A stretch of DNA of 64,000 nucleotides from Alphaproteobacteria bacterium (lineage in GTDB: Bacteria; Pseudomonadota; Alphaproteobacteria; Oceanibaculales; Oceanibaculaceae), in NCBI GenBank assembly GCA_018823745.1, contig JAHJHR010000003.1:372001-436000 (forward strand), given 5' to 3'. The translations under genes were made by a program, and so were the position numbers. The stretch's first letter is position 1. Every line of letters begins with the position of its first letter. Shown here one piece after another: positions 8,295 to 18,936 of the stretch. The notes below the pieces were generated by a model, which searched no databases, was not told the DNA's origin, and worked only from the letters and a program-made list of their open reading frames with translations.

Positions 8295-9785
8295 TTATTC
8301 TGCTTCGACCGGCGGTGCGGTGACGATGGATTTCAAATCCGGGCGCGCCGTTGCCAGCTTGGCCAGATCCGGCTTCGGACGGGCCAGGCCGGGGATGGCG
8401 GTGAAGGCGCTTTCCATTGCCTGGGCCGCGTCCAGCAATTCCAGATCGCCGCGGAACCGGCCGATGATCTGAAGACCGAACGGCATGCCGTTGGCATCGA
8501 CGCCGCAGGGCAGCGAGATCGCCGGGTTGGTGACCAGCGTGATGAAATAGGTCAGCGACAGCCAGTGATAATAATTGCGCAGCTTCTGCCCTTCCATCTC
8601 GGTCAGATAGAGCTGGGTCCAGGGGAAGGGGCTGACCGGGGTAGTCGGCGCGATGATCAGGTCATAATCCTGGTATAGCGCCTGGAAGCGGCGGAACAGG
8701 TTGGTCTGCTCGGTATGGGCCCAGGCGGCATCGGCCATGGTCATCGCCGCGCCGAGTTCGTAATTGGCGACGATGTTTGGCCCCAGCTTCTCGCGCTCGG
8801 TATCGTAGGAATGCTTGTAGCGCGCGACATAGCTCTGAGCGCGGATCACATCGAACATGCGGTCCGCCTCGCCGAAATCGACATCGATCTCGTCGCAGGA
8901 CAGGAACAGATGGCTCATCGCCTTCATCCGGGCGCGCATCACCTGCTTAATGTCGCTGGCCACCGGGCACTGGCCGAAATCCGTCGTCCAGGCGACCCGC
9001 AGGCGCGACAAATCGAGCGGCCGGCTGGCCGAGGCCGCAGCGGCATCCAGCGGCTGCGACAGCGGATCGCGGTCATCAACGCCCAGTTGCGCACCAAACA
9101 GCAGCCGTGTGTCGGCAACATCGCGGCCCATCGGCCCCAGCACGGAGATCGGCGTCCAGCCCAGCCCGCGCCCATCCATCGGCACCAGCCCCGGCGAGGG
9201 GCGATAGCCGACAATGCCGCAGATCGCGGCGGGGATGCGCAAGGAACCGCCGGTATCGGAGCCGGTACAGATCGGCAGCATGTCACAGGCCAGCGCGGCA
9301 GCCGAACCGCCCGAGGACCCGCCGGCATTCAAGGACGGGTTGAACGGGTTCCCGGTAGCACCCCAGACCGGGTTGCGCGAATTTGCGCCTGCGCCGAATT
9401 CCGGCACATTGGTCTTGGCGGTGACGATGGCGCCGGCCTTGCGCACCAGCGCGATCTGCGCTGAATCCCGCTTCGGCACATTGTCACGATAGAGCGGCGA
9501 GCCATGGGTGGTCAGCAGCCCCTCGGTATCCTGCAGATCCTTCACGCCCAGCGGCAGCCCGTGCAACGGCGGCAGATCCTCGCCGGCCAGCACCGCCGCC
9601 TCGGCCGCCTTCGCCTCCTGCCGGGCGCGCGTGTAGCCCTTGGCGGCGATGGCGTTCACCGCCGGGTTCAGCGCGTCGATTCGGGTGATACAGGCATCGA
9701 GCAGCTCGACGGGGGAAATCGCCTTGGTGCCGATCAACCGCCGCAATTCGACGGCGGACAGGGCCAGCAACGAGTCGGAGGACAT
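8295..9785 (-). CDS. Amidase (amidase-signature family)
   Basis: A Ser-Ser-Lys amidase of the GatA/amidase-signature family, hydrolysing a carboxamide to acid and ammonia. In the 496-residue protein the triad is Lys82 (GVKDLQD), a serine of GGSSGGS (157/158) and nucleophile Ser181 (DTGGSLRIPAA). An upstream in-frame start would add 42 low-complexity residues. The chosen ATG gives the family-like N-terminus MSSDSLLALS and follows GAAGG. It is 17 bp downstream of the dppF-like gene, so it belongs to the importer operon. GatA is unlikely, since gatB and gatC are absent. The imported peptide or amide is probably its substrate. Confidence 0.9.
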   Translation of the reverse strand: MSSDSLLALSAVELRRLIGTKAISPVELLDACITRIDALNPAVNAIAAKGYTRARQEAKAAEAAVLAGEDLPPLHGLPLGVKDLQDTEGLLTTHGSPLYRDNVPKRDSAQIALVRKAGAIVTAKTNVPEFGAGANSRNPVWGATGNPFNPSLNAGGSSGGSAAALACDMLPICTGSDTGGSLRIPAAICGIVGYRPSPGLVPMDGRGLGWTPISVLGPMGRDVADTRLLFGAQLGVDDRDPLSQPLDAAAASASRPLDLSRLRVAWTTDFGQCPVASDIKQVMRARMKAMSHLFLSCDEIDVDFGEADRMFDVIRAQSYVARYKHSYDTEREKLGPNIVANYELGAAMTMADAAWAHTEQTNLFRRFQALYQDYDLIIAPTTPVSPFPWTQLYLTEMEGQKLRNYYHWLSLTYFITLVTNPAISLPCGVDANGMPFGLQIIGRFRGDLELLDAAQAMESAFTAIPGLARPKPDLAKLATARPDLKSIVTAPPVEAE

Positions 9786-9802
9786 GGATCTACCTTCAGG
9801 GT

Positions 9803-10809
9803 TCAGACTGTGGGGGTGAGCGGCGCGAGATCTCCACCGAGCGGCCGGCGGATGCAGGCAACCTGATGGCCGGGGGCGACTTCCAGCAAGGCCGGGTCGA
9901 TGGTCTTGCACTCGGCAATCGCATAGGGGCAGCGTGTATGGAAATGGCAGCCGCTGGGCGGCTTTGCCGGGCTGGCCACATCGCCGGGCAGGATGATGCG
10001 CTGGGCGCGCTTCTTTGTGGGGTCAGGCACCGGGGCGGCGGAGAGCAGCGCCTCGGTATAGGGATGCAGCGGCCGGGTGAACAGGCTGCGCTTGTCGGTC
10101 AGCTCCACCACGCGCCCCAGATACATGACGGCGATGCGGTGGCTGATATGGCGCATCACGCCGAGATCATGGCTGATGAACAGATAGGCGAGGCGATATT
10201 CCTCCTGCAGATCGATCATCAGGTTCAGCACCTGCGCCTGCACCGACACATCGAGCGCGGAGACCGGCTCATCGGCCACGATCACCTCGGGATTGACCGA
10301 CAGCGCCTTGGCGATGCCGAGACGCTGGCGCTGGCCGCCGGAGAATTCATGGGTGAATTTGCGCATGTTTTCCGGCCGCAGGCCGACACGCTGGAACAGG
10401 GCGGCGACCTGCTCGTCCCGCTCCTTGCCATGGGCGAGGCCGAAATTCTCCAGCGGCTCGCCGACGATATCGCCGGCCCGCATGCGCGGGTTCATCGAGG
10501 AATAGGGATCCTGGAACACCGTCTGGATCTGCCGGCGATGCGACCACATCTGGCCCGGGCTGAAATCGGTGACATTCACCCCATCCAGCAGGATTTCGCC
10601 GGCTGTCGGCTCCAGCAGCTTCAGCACCGTCTTGCCGACGGTCGACTTGCCGCAGCCGGATTCGCCGACCACGCCCAGCGTCTCGCCGCGCCGGATCGAG
10701 AAGCTGACGCCATCGACCGCGCGCACCGTGCCGGTCTGGCGCTGCAGCAGCCCGCCATGCAGCGGGAAATGCTTCTTGAGGTTACGGACCTCCAGGCTGG
10801 GTTTCTCGC

Positions 10810-10813
<4 letters not shown>
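9803..10813 (-). CDS. Peptide ABC transporter ATPase, DppF/OppF type
   Basis: The second ATP-binding subunit of a dipeptide/oligopeptide importer. It shows Walker A GESGCGKST, signature FSGGQRQR, Walker B VIVADEPVSALD, and the C-terminal oligopeptide-ATPase extension with cysteines in CHFHTRCPYAIAEC. The start ATG at 10813 overlaps the upstream ATPase stop by four bases (ATGA), giving 336 residues. A longer frame of 30 extra residues lacks family similarity. It pairs with the adjacent DppD-like ATPase; the amidase follows directly. Confidence 0.93.
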
Positions 10814-11807
<994 letters not shown>

Positions 11808-11811
<4 letters not shown>

Positions 11812-12683
11812 ATCCGCCTCGACAGCCGGGGGTCCAGACGGTCACGCAGACCGTCGCCAAGAAGATTGACCGCCAGCACGGTCAGGGTGAGGAAGGCGCC
11901 GGGGATCAGGATGCTCCAGGGGGCAATCTGGAAGAAGGACCGGCCCTGCGAGATGATGTTGCCCCAGCTTGGAATCTCCGGCGGCACGCCGGCCCCCAGA
12001 AAGCTCAGCCCGGCTTCCACCAGCATCGCCGAGGCGCAGACATAGGTCGCCTGCACGATCAGCGGCGCCATGGTGTTGGGCAGGATATGCCGGATCAGCA
12101 GTTTGGCGCCGCGCGTGCCACCGGAAATGGCGCTCTCGATATAGGGCTGGCTGCGGATCGACAGCACGACGGAGCGGGTCAGCCGCACGACGCGCGGCAC
12201 CTCGGGAATGACAATGGCGACCAGTACGATGCCGAGGCCCGGCCGGGTCAGCGTGATCAGCGCAATGGCCAGCAGGATGGAGGGGATCGACATGATGCCG
12301 TCCATCACCCGCATCACGATGGCGTCCACCTTGCGGAAATAGCCGCAGAGCAGCCCCAGGGTCAGCCCGATGACGCTGGCGAAGGCCGCCACCGACAGCC
12401 CGACCACCAGCGACACCCGCGCCCCATGGATAGTGCGGGCGAAGACATCGCGGCCATACTGATCCGTGCCGAACCACCAGCGCTCGGAAGGCGGGCGCAG
12501 CCGCTGCGACGGCGTCAGCTTCAGCGGATCACCGGTGATCCAGGGCGCGATCGCGGCCAGAACGATCAGGATCAGCAGGATCGTCCCGCCGAAGAAGATC
12601 GTCGGATTGCGCCGTATCGCCGTGCCGGTCTTCGCCAGCAGCGAGGGCGCGCGGGGAACGACCGCATCCGTGACAGCGGCCAT
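11808..12683 (-). CDS. Peptide ABC transporter permease, DppC/OppC type
   Basis: An inner-membrane permease subunit of 291 residues. An N-terminal helix (about 30-50) precedes a periplasmic loop, and then five helices carry the BPD_transp_1 domain. The EAA-like loop reads SAISGGTRGAKLLIRHILP, where the ATPases dock. It is the first gene of the permease-ATPase-ATPase-amidase block. Its partner permease DppB is not adjacent but lies 5 kb away on the other strand (17887-18828), an unusual split. The 317-bp gap upstream suggests either readthrough from the M81 genes or a separate promoter. Confidence 0.92.
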
Positions 12684-13000
12684 GAGTCAGCGCCGTCCCG
12701 CAACGGCGAGACCGACGGGCTGTTTCACCATGATTTCAGTGATTTGTTCCATACGCGCAGCCCCAGCCCTGAATTATTTGCGCCGCCTTAGGGCAGCTTG
12801 TGCTTGTAAAGTATGATGACAAAAAATCGACGGGGTCAATGCGCTGGGTCGGGAAAAGAAGGCTGGGTTGCGTGGTGGTGCCACCCTCCCCTGCCCTTGC
12901 CCCGTATTCCGTGACGCCGCACCCTCATCATCGTCACCCTCGGGCTTGACCCGAGGGTGACGATAAAGTGTGTGGCTGGCGGGCGAGCGTATCCCACTCC
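12684..13000. other. Gap between dppC and the M81 gene
   Basis: This 317-bp stretch holds no convincing gene. The only structure seen is the palindromic repeat at 12932-12962. No clear rho-independent terminator lies between the peptidase and permease genes, so transcription may continue through. Confidence 0.6.
12932..12962. repeat. Intergenic palindromic repeat, single copy
   Basis: A 31-bp near-perfect palindrome, CGTCACCCTCGGG-CTTGA-CCCGAGGGTGACG, with 13-bp arms. The same CGTCACCCTCGGGCTTGACC arm recurs at 24187. It lies between two same-strand genes, where it could fold in RNA and affect transcript ends or stability. Confidence 0.75.
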
Positions 13001-14470
13001 TCAGAAAATCAATCCCGGGTTCGTCACCTCGTCCAGTGGCCAGATCGGGCGGTTGACCTTGGTGAAGGGGATCTTGGTGAAGGTCCGGCTTAAAGGCGCA
13101 TCCGATTCGATGTAGATGACCTTCTTGGCGATGGGGCCGAAGGCGGCCATGAAGTGGTTGGTGGATTTCACTATCAGGATTTTCTTCGCCAGCGGGTCGA
13201 TGCCCAGATTGGTGAAGAGTTCCAGCCCCAGCGCCTGGGTGCGGTTGTCGATCAGCACGATCTCGACACCGCCGATGCGGATGGCGGCACAATCGCCCAG
13301 CGGCACCTTGGTCGGGCCGAAGCTCTGCCAACAGTCGCGGGCGAGGCCGATGACCTCCACCGTCGCATCGATGGGCTGGCCAGAGGACGGGCCGATCTTG
13401 CCGCCGAAGCGCAGCGGGAAATGCGCGCCCAGCCCGGCATCGAAGCACAGCCGCACCGCGACCGGGTCCCAGATCGGGCCGACGGCGGCGTCCTGCGCAT
13501 CCTTCTCGATCAGCTGGCGCAGGATGGTGGTGTTGTCCGACGGCGCGCCGCCGCCGGCATTATCGGCGGGATCGGCCATGACCACCGGGGCATCGTTGAA
13601 CTCCATGCCGATCTTCACGCCCTCGGCCGGGGAGTGATATTCCGGCATGGTCTTGCCGCGCATCGAGACGAATTCCTCGCCCAGGCGGGTCGCCAGCGCA
13701 TCGGCCTTCGCCTTGTCGCCATCGGCCACGACAAGGATACGGCCGGTCAGCTCCGGCACATCCGCATAGGGGAAGCAATGCGCCGCCGAGACGGAGAGGA
13801 TGCCGTCCTTGCCCTCCAGCGCGAACATGCGGTCGACGAAGCCGCGCATCAGCGGCAGGGTCGTGGGGTAGCTGCTGATCTGCCGGCAGTCATAGACCGA
13901 CATGACCGGCTTCACCTCGCCCCGGATGGTGCGCAGCACGAGGTCGAGCAGGTCTTCCGCGCGGTCCTGCACGTCGGTATGCGGGAATTCCTTGTACAGA
14001 ATGACGATGTCGGCGTTGGAGACACGCTTCAGCGTCAGATGGCAATGCGGGTCCAGCTCCACGCCGATCACGCAATCCGGCCCGACAATGGCGCGGGCGC
14101 GCTCCAGAATGTCGCCTTCCACATCGTCATAGCCATAAGCGACCATCGCGCCATGCAGGCCGAACAGCACGCCATCCAGCGGCAGCGCGGCCTTCAGCTG
14201 GTCCAGAACCTCGTCACGCATGAATTCATAGGCGTCGCGATTCACCGTGCCGGCAGGGCTGGCAGCAAAGCAGCTGCCCTCGATCAGCGTATAGCCTTCC
14301 GCCTTGGCGCGCTGGCGGGCGACGAAAAGCGGTGCCGTGCACATGCGCGGCGCGTCGGTCGGATGCTCGCCGGGGCGCAGCCAGACGTTCTGGCGGAAGG
14401 CGTCCAGGCTGGTCGGCAAGGGCGAGAAGGTGTTGGTCTCGGTCGCAATGGTGGCGGAGAACAGACGCAT
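13001..14470 (-). CDS. M81-family (MlrC-like) metallopeptidase, copy 1
   Basis: A 489-residue zinc peptidase of family M81. The reference member MlrC (microcystinase C) cleaves the linearised microcystin peptide next to the Adda/iso-D-glutamate residues. Family features seen are TETNTFSP near the N-terminus, FGLHGAM, a ligand region ELDPHCHLT, and the glycine loop ADPADNAGGGAPSDNTT. The start ATG follows GAGGAG. It lies 10 bp downstream of a second, diverged M81 gene on the same strand. A role in opening unusual or D-residue peptides after import fits the neighbouring ABC genes. The ligand motif DPHCH differs from DLHAN in the neighbour. Confidence 0.88.
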   Translation of the reverse strand: MRLFSATIATETNTFSPLPTSLDAFRQNVWLRPGEHPTDAPRMCTAPLFVARQRAKAEGYTLIEGSCFAASPAGTVNRDAYEFMRDEVLDQLKAALPLDGVLFGLHGAMVAYGYDDVEGDILERARAIVGPDCVIGVELDPHCHLTLKRVSNADIVILYKEFPHTDVQDRAEDLLDLVLRTIRGEVKPVMSVYDCRQISSYPTTLPLMRGFVDRMFALEGKDGILSVSAAHCFPYADVPELTGRILVVADGDKAKADALATRLGEEFVSMRGKTMPEYHSPAEGVKIGMEFNDAPVVMADPADNAGGGAPSDNTTILRQLIEKDAQDAAVGPIWDPVAVRLCFDAGLGAHFPLRFGGKIGPSSGQPIDATVEVIGLARDCWQSFGPTKVPLGDCAAIRIGGVEIVLIDNRTQALGLELFTNLGIDPLAKKILIVKSTNHFMAAFGPIAKKVIYIESDAPLSRTFTKIPFTKVNRPIWPLDEVTNPGLIF

Positions 14471-14480
14471 CGGAAGCTCC

Positions 14481-16025
14481 TCAGGCTGAAGGCGGGGTCC
14501 AGCTGGTCTGGTCGTCCAGCGGATAGACCGGGCGCGGCAGACGGGTCCAGTTGAAGTTATGCAGCGCGGGAGAGGTCAGGCCGGGGCAATCGACCTCGAT
14601 GATCCGGTCCGGCGTGAAGAATTCGTCGAAGCCGGCGCGAAAATGCCCGCGGCTCTTCACCACGACACAGCGCGCCTGCGACAGGTCGACGCCAAGCAGC
14701 TCGATCTGCATCGGGTCCAGGCATTGCTGGCGGTTGGTGATCACCACCACCCGCACGCCGCCGACCTGCAACAGCGCCGCCGGCCCCAGATCGGCCGCCA
14801 GATCCTTATACATGCCGCGCCGCCCGATGAATGGGCCATCGGCCAGCGCCAGCACCTCGACCTCGGCCTGGAACACCTCGGAGAATTCGGTGCTCTCATC
14901 GCGGTTGAAGCGGGCGGTGAACCGCGCACCCTTGCCGCGATTATGGGCCTCGGCGGCCAGCGACGGGTCGTTGAACACGCCGATGACAGCGCCCTCGGCC
15001 CCGGCCTCGACCAGCGCGCGCAGTATATAGGTCGTGTTGCCACGCCCGCCGCCGCCCGGATTATCGGCGACATCGGCCAGCAGCACCGGCGTGCGCTCGC
15101 CCTTGCCGGCGGCAACCGCCTGGGCCACGGCATCCGCCAGCGGGGTCATCGCCTTGCGGAAGCGGTCGCGCATCGCCCAAGTCTTTTCCGCGATATCCAG
15201 CGCCACGGCGCGGGCGGCCGCCCGGTTGCCGTTGCGCGCCGTCACCACCGCCGTATAGCCATTCTTCGGCGTGTCGGAAAAGGCGAATCCGGCCATCACC
15301 GAGACATTCATGATGTCTCCGCCGACCTTTGTCTGACCATAGGCGATCATCTCGCCATAGGGATTGCCGGCGGCGGTCAGCAGCGCGATGGAGGGCGGCA
15401 CCAGCGGCAGCTTCACCATCTCGATGGCGGTCTCGGCGCCGGCCAGCAATTCGCGCATATGGCGGGCGGCCTCGACGCCGCGATCATAGATATCAACATG
15501 CGGATTCTCGCGGTAGCCGACAAAGACCGAGATCGTGTCGGTCATCCGGCGCGAGATATTGGCGTGCAGATCGAACACGGCGGCGACCGGCACGGCAGGG
15601 CCGACAATGCCGCGGATCATCGTCAGCATATCGCCATCGGGATCGTCGCTGCCGGTTGACAGCGCCGCGCCATGGGCGGCCACGAAGACACCGTCGAACG
15701 GCCCCTGCGCGCGCAGCCCGGCCTCGATTTCGGCCAGGAACCCGTCGAAGAATTTCTGATCGACCGGCCCGCCCGGCTGCGCCAGGGCGACGCGCAGCGG
15801 CACGGGGGTCCAGGGACCAGTGCGGTCCATCTCGGCGAAGAAGCCCGGCAGGTCCGGCAGGGTCATGAAATTTTCCGACCGCGCCTCCTGAAGAATGCGA
15901 TCGCCGCTGATATCCAGATCCTCGGCGAAATCGGCGGCGGTGGAAACCGGCGAGAAACGATTGCATTCGATGGCGAAGCCGAGGATCGCAATGCGCGGGC
16001 TTTCTGGTGGAGTCTTGAGGCTCAC
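14481..16025 (-). CDS. M81-family (MlrC-like) metallopeptidase, copy 2
   Basis: The second M81 peptidase, 514 residues from a GTG start at 16025. AGAGG lies nine bases upstream of that start, while an earlier ATG would add 23 residues without family similarity. It shows IECNRFSPVST, VAAHGAA, the ligand motif VFDLHANIS and ADVADNPGGGGRGNTTYI. Its sequence is clearly diverged from copy 1, so the pair is not a recent duplication and the two may cut different bonds. It is the first gene of the leftward block and faces the binding-protein gene across a 185-bp divergent control region. Confidence 0.88.
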   Translation of the reverse strand: MSLKTPPESPRIAILGFAIECNRFSPVSTAADFAEDLDISGDRILQEARSENFMTLPDLPGFFAEMDRTGPWTPVPLRVALAQPGGPVDQKFFDGFLAEIEAGLRAQGPFDGVFVAAHGAALSTGSDDPDGDMLTMIRGIVGPAVPVAAVFDLHANISRRMTDTISVFVGYRENPHVDIYDRGVEAARHMRELLAGAETAIEMVKLPLVPPSIALLTAAGNPYGEMIAYGQTKVGGDIMNVSVMAGFAFSDTPKNGYTAVVTARNGNRAAARAVALDIAEKTWAMRDRFRKAMTPLADAVAQAVAAGKGERTPVLLADVADNPGGGGRGNTTYILRALVEAGAEGAVIGVFNDPSLAAEAHNRGKGARFTARFNRDESTEFSEVFQAEVEVLALADGPFIGRRGMYKDLAADLGPAALLQVGGVRVVVITNRQQCLDPMQIELLGVDLSQARCVVVKSRGHFRAGFDEFFTPDRIIEVDCPGLTSPALHNFNWTRLPRPVYPLDDQTSWTPPSA

Positions 16026-16129
16026 AGGAGAATTTTCCTCTCTGTTGGCGGATGGGTCGATGCCCAGCCTCGGGCCATCGGGCAGGCACGACAATCGGGA
16101 AAAACGAATGGGTGGGTCCGGCTAAACGA

Positions 16130-16159
16130 TTGCGCTTACAATTATATGAAGATTATAAA
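16130..16159 (+). promoter_or_regulatory. Candidate sigma-70 promoter of the binding-protein gene
   Basis: TTGCGC at 16130-16135 is followed after 18 bp by TATAAA at 16154-16159, in an AT-rich patch unusual for this sequence. This places the start of transcription about 45 bp before the ATG at 16211. The same divergent gap must also drive the leftward M81/Dpp block, but no convincing leftward promoter was picked. Confidence 0.4.
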
Positions 16160-16210
16160 TTAGTCAGGTCCGTATACAAATCGCAGATAACTGCCGAAAA
16201 GGGGACAGGG

Positions 16211-17815
16211 ATGGGTAACAGTATTTCTCTTCGCACTCTGCTGATGGGGACGGCTGCCGTCCTGATCGGCCTGGGTGCCTTCACCGCGACACCGGCCAAG
16301 GCCGAAACCGTGCTGCGTGCGTCGATGCATGCCGATGTGCGCACGCTCGATCCGCATTGGACGACGCAGACCATCGCCGGCATTCACGGCATCATGATCT
16401 ATGACACGCTGTTCGGCATCGACGACGATCTGGTGCCACATCCGCAGATGGTCGGCGACTACACGATTTCCGACGACCGCAAGCTCTACACCATGACGCT
16501 GCGCGACGGGCTGAAATGGCATGACGGCACGCCGGTCACCACCGACGACGTGATCGCCTCGCTGAAGCGGTGGGGCGCCAAGGACCAGGCCGGCCGCGCC
16601 ATGATGGGCTATGTGACGGCGCTGGAAAAAGTCGACGCCAAGACCTTCAAGATCGTGCTGTCGGAGCCCTATGGCCTGGTGCTCGATTCGCTGGGCAAGA
16701 CCGGCACCATGGTTCCGGTCATCATGCGCGAGAAAGACGCCAAGACCGAAGGCAACAACCAGGTCACCGAGGCGGTCGGTTCCGGCCCCTTCATGATGCT
16801 GAAGGACCAGTGGGTCCCGGGCAGCAAGACGGTTTATGCCAAGAACCCGAATTACGTGCCGCGCAAGGAGAAGGCCGAGGGCCTGTCCGGCGGCAAGGTG
16901 GTGAAGGTCGACAAAGTCGAACTGCTGTGGATCGCTGATTCGCAGACCAAGATGCAGGCGCTGATCGCCGGCGAGATCGACTTCCTGGAACAGCCCTCCA
17001 CCGATTTCATCCCGATCCTGGAATCGACGCCCGGCATCAAGGTGATGAACACCGGCAAGGTGGATAGCCACTGGGGCACCATCCGCCTGAACCATCTGCA
17101 CCCGCCCTTCGACAAGCCGGCGGTGCGCCAGGCGATGTATCACCTGGTCAACCAGGAGGATTTCCTGCAGACCATCGTCGGCGACGAGAAATACTACAAG
17201 GTCTGCCACAGCTACATCACCTGCGGCACGCCCTATGCCGACGAGACCGGCAAGGACGTCATCGGCAAGTATGATCTGAAGCTGGCAGCCCAGAAGATGA
17301 AGGCGGCCGGCTACAATAACGAGCCGATCTACGTGCTGGCGGCGACCGACCACCACACCATCACCCCGGCCTCCCAGGTGCTGCTGACCGCCATGCGCGA
17401 AGCCGGCCTGAACGTGAACGCGGTTTCCCTGGACTGGAGCTCCGTGGTCGCCCGGCGCACCAAGAAGGAAAAGCCGGAAGATGGCGGCTGGAACCTGTTC
17501 GTCACCACCTCGTCCGGCGTGTCGGCGCTGAATCCGGCGCTGAACACCTGGCTCGGCGCCGGGTGCGACAAGGCCAATATCGGCTGGCCCTGCGATGAGG
17601 AGATGGACAAGCTGCGCGCCCAGTTCGCCTTCGCCAAGACCGAGGACGAGCGCAAGGCGCTGGCGAAGAAAATCCAGGTAAAGGCCACCGAGCTGGTGCC
17701 CTATATCAGCTTCGGCCAGTGGACCCAGCCGCTCGCCTACCGCTCCGACAAGCTGTCGGGCATCGTGCCGGTCACCGGCCTGCCGGTGTTCTGGAACATC
17801 GAAAAGAAGAACTGA
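16211..17815 (+). CDS. Peptide ABC transporter substrate-binding protein (family 5)
   Basis: A periplasmic binding protein of the DppA/OppA class (SBP_bac_5). The chosen ATG gives 534 residues, with a Sec signal peptide of about 30 residues ending ATPAKA-ET. The purine-rich GGGGACAGGG precedes the start. The N-lobe motif RTLDPHW and the later KWHDGTPVTTDDVIASLKR are hallmarks of the family. It has no lipobox, so it is soluble rather than a lipoprotein. It is divergent from the M81/DppCDF block and followed by a hairpin, then the DppB-like permease. The ligand is unknown; the neighbouring peptidases suggest a peptide or amide. Confidence 0.93.
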   Translation: MGNSISLRTLLMGTAAVLIGLGAFTATPAKAETVLRASMHADVRTLDPHWTTQTIAGIHGIMIYDTLFGIDDDLVPHPQMVGDYTISDDRKLYTMTLRDGLKWHDGTPVTTDDVIASLKRWGAKDQAGRAMMGYVTALEKVDAKTFKIVLSEPYGLVLDSLGKTGTMVPVIMREKDAKTEGNNQVTEAVGSGPFMMLKDQWVPGSKTVYAKNPNYVPRKEKAEGLSGGKVVKVDKVELLWIADSQTKMQALIAGEIDFLEQPSTDFIPILESTPGIKVMNTGKVDSHWGTIRLNHLHPPFDKPAVRQAMYHLVNQEDFLQTIVGDEKYYKVCHSYITCGTPYADETGKDVIGKYDLKLAAQKMKAAGYNNEPIYVLAATDHHTITPASQVLLTAMREAGLNVNAVSLDWSSVVARRTKKEKPEDGGWNLFVTTSSGVSALNPALNTWLGAGCDKANIGWPCDEEMDKLRAQFAFAKTEDERKALAKKIQVKATELVPYISFGQWTQPLAYRSDKLSGIVPVTGLPVFWNIEKKN

Positions 17816-17829
17816 TCTTGCCCAACCCG

Positions 17830-17865
17830 GCCCGGCGGCCCACCATGCCGCCGGGCTTTTCTTTT
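17830..17865 (+). terminator. Hairpin/attenuator between binding protein and permease
   Basis: A 10-bp GC stem (GCCCGGCGGC paired with GCCGCCGGGC, six-base loop) is followed by CTTTTCTTTT. In the 71-bp gap between the binding-protein and permease genes it looks like a leaky terminator, which would keep permease expression below that of the binding protein. Confidence 0.7.
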
Positions 17866-17886
17866 CGACACTGAGCCGGAACCGGA

Positions 17887-18828
17887 ATGACCGCCTATAT
17901 CGTCCGCCGCCTGTTCGCCACCATCCCGGTGATGGCCGTTGTTGCCGTCTTCGTGTTCCTGCTGCTGCGCCTGGCACCGGGCGATCCGGCGGCGCTGATC
18001 GCCGGCGACGATGCGACATCCGCCGATATCGAAGCAATCCGCATGCGTCTTGGCCTCAACCTGCCGATCTGGACCCAGTTCGTCATCTGGCTCAGCAATA
18101 TCGCGCAGGGTGATCTGGGCGTTTCGATCTTCTCCAACCTGCCGGTCACGACGCTGATCGCACAGCGGCTGGAACCGACCCTGATGCTGATGGTGGCGAC
18201 CCTGTTCGTCGCCGTCACCCTGGCCATTCCGCTGGGCGTCTGTGCCGCCTGGAAGGCGCGCACCTGGATCGACCGGCTGGCTATGGTGATTTCCGTCCTG
18301 GGCTTTGCCGTGCCGGTCTTCCTGGCCGGCTATGTGCTGATCTATGTCTTCTCGATCCAGCTGCGCTGGCTGCCGGTGCAGGGCTATACCTCGCTGGATA
18401 ACGGGCTGTGGGCGTGCATCCGCAGCCTGATCCTGCCGGCCATCGCGCTGGGGACGACCTATATGGCGCTGATCGCGCGCATCACCCGGGCCTCGATGCT
18501 TGACGTGCTGTCGCAGGATTATATCCGCACCGCCAATTCCAAGGGGCTGGCGACCAAGCGCGTGCTGCTGCTGCATGCGCTGAAGAATGCCGCCGTGCCC
18601 ATCGTCACCGTCATCGGCATCGGCATCGCCCTGCTGATCAGCGGCGTGGTCATCACCGAGACCGTGTTCAACATTCCGGGACTGGGCCGGCTGACGGTAG
18701 ATGCCGTGCTGAAGCGCGACTACCCCATCGTGCAGGGACTGATTCTGGTCTTCGCGGCGACCAAGGTGCTGATCAATCTGATGATCGATATCTCCTACGC
18801 CTTCCTCGATCCGCGCATCCGCTACTAG
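17887..18828 (+). CDS. Peptide ABC transporter permease, DppB/OppB type
   Basis: An inner-membrane permease of 313 residues with a first helix at about 9-29 and five further helices. Its EAA-type loop reads IRTANSKGLATKRVLLLHA. It completes the importer whose other permease and two ATPases lie on the opposite strand at 9803-12683. The start ATG is preceded by GAGCCGGAACCGG. A strong terminator follows at 18887, so the rightward unit contains only this gene and the binding protein. Confidence 0.92.
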   Translation: MTAYIVRRLFATIPVMAVVAVFVFLLLRLAPGDPAALIAGDDATSADIEAIRMRLGLNLPIWTQFVIWLSNIAQGDLGVSIFSNLPVTTLIAQRLEPTLMLMVATLFVAVTLAIPLGVCAAWKARTWIDRLAMVISVLGFAVPVFLAGYVLIYVFSIQLRWLPVQGYTSLDNGLWACIRSLILPAIALGTTYMALIARITRASMLDVLSQDYIRTANSKGLATKRVLLLHALKNAAVPIVTVIGIGIALLISGVVITETVFNIPGLGRLTVDAVLKRDYPIVQGLILVFAATKVLINLMIDISYAFLDPRIRY

Positions 18829-18886
18829 GCTGCATCGGGGGTTTTTCGGAACCTTTGCTCCAAGCTCCGGGTTTATTGAGGGACAG

Positions 18887-18909
18887 GGCCGCGCCAGGCG
18901 CGGCCTTTT
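18887..18909 (+). terminator. Rho-independent terminator after dppB
   Basis: The stem GGCCGCGCC/GGCGCGGCC is followed by TTTT. It ends the rightward transcription unit and separates it from the EEP-family gene. Confidence 0.75.
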
Positions 18910-18936
18910 CCGTATCCGACACAACCGAAGAGCTTG

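Noticed and set aside
8295..9785. GatA of the tRNA amidotransferase
   Set aside because: gatB and gatC are missing and the gene lies inside a peptide-importer operon.
9786..9911. Longer N-terminus for the amidase
   Set aside because: The 42 added residues are Pro/Arg/His-rich with no family similarity, and a good ribosome site precedes the internal ATG at 9785.
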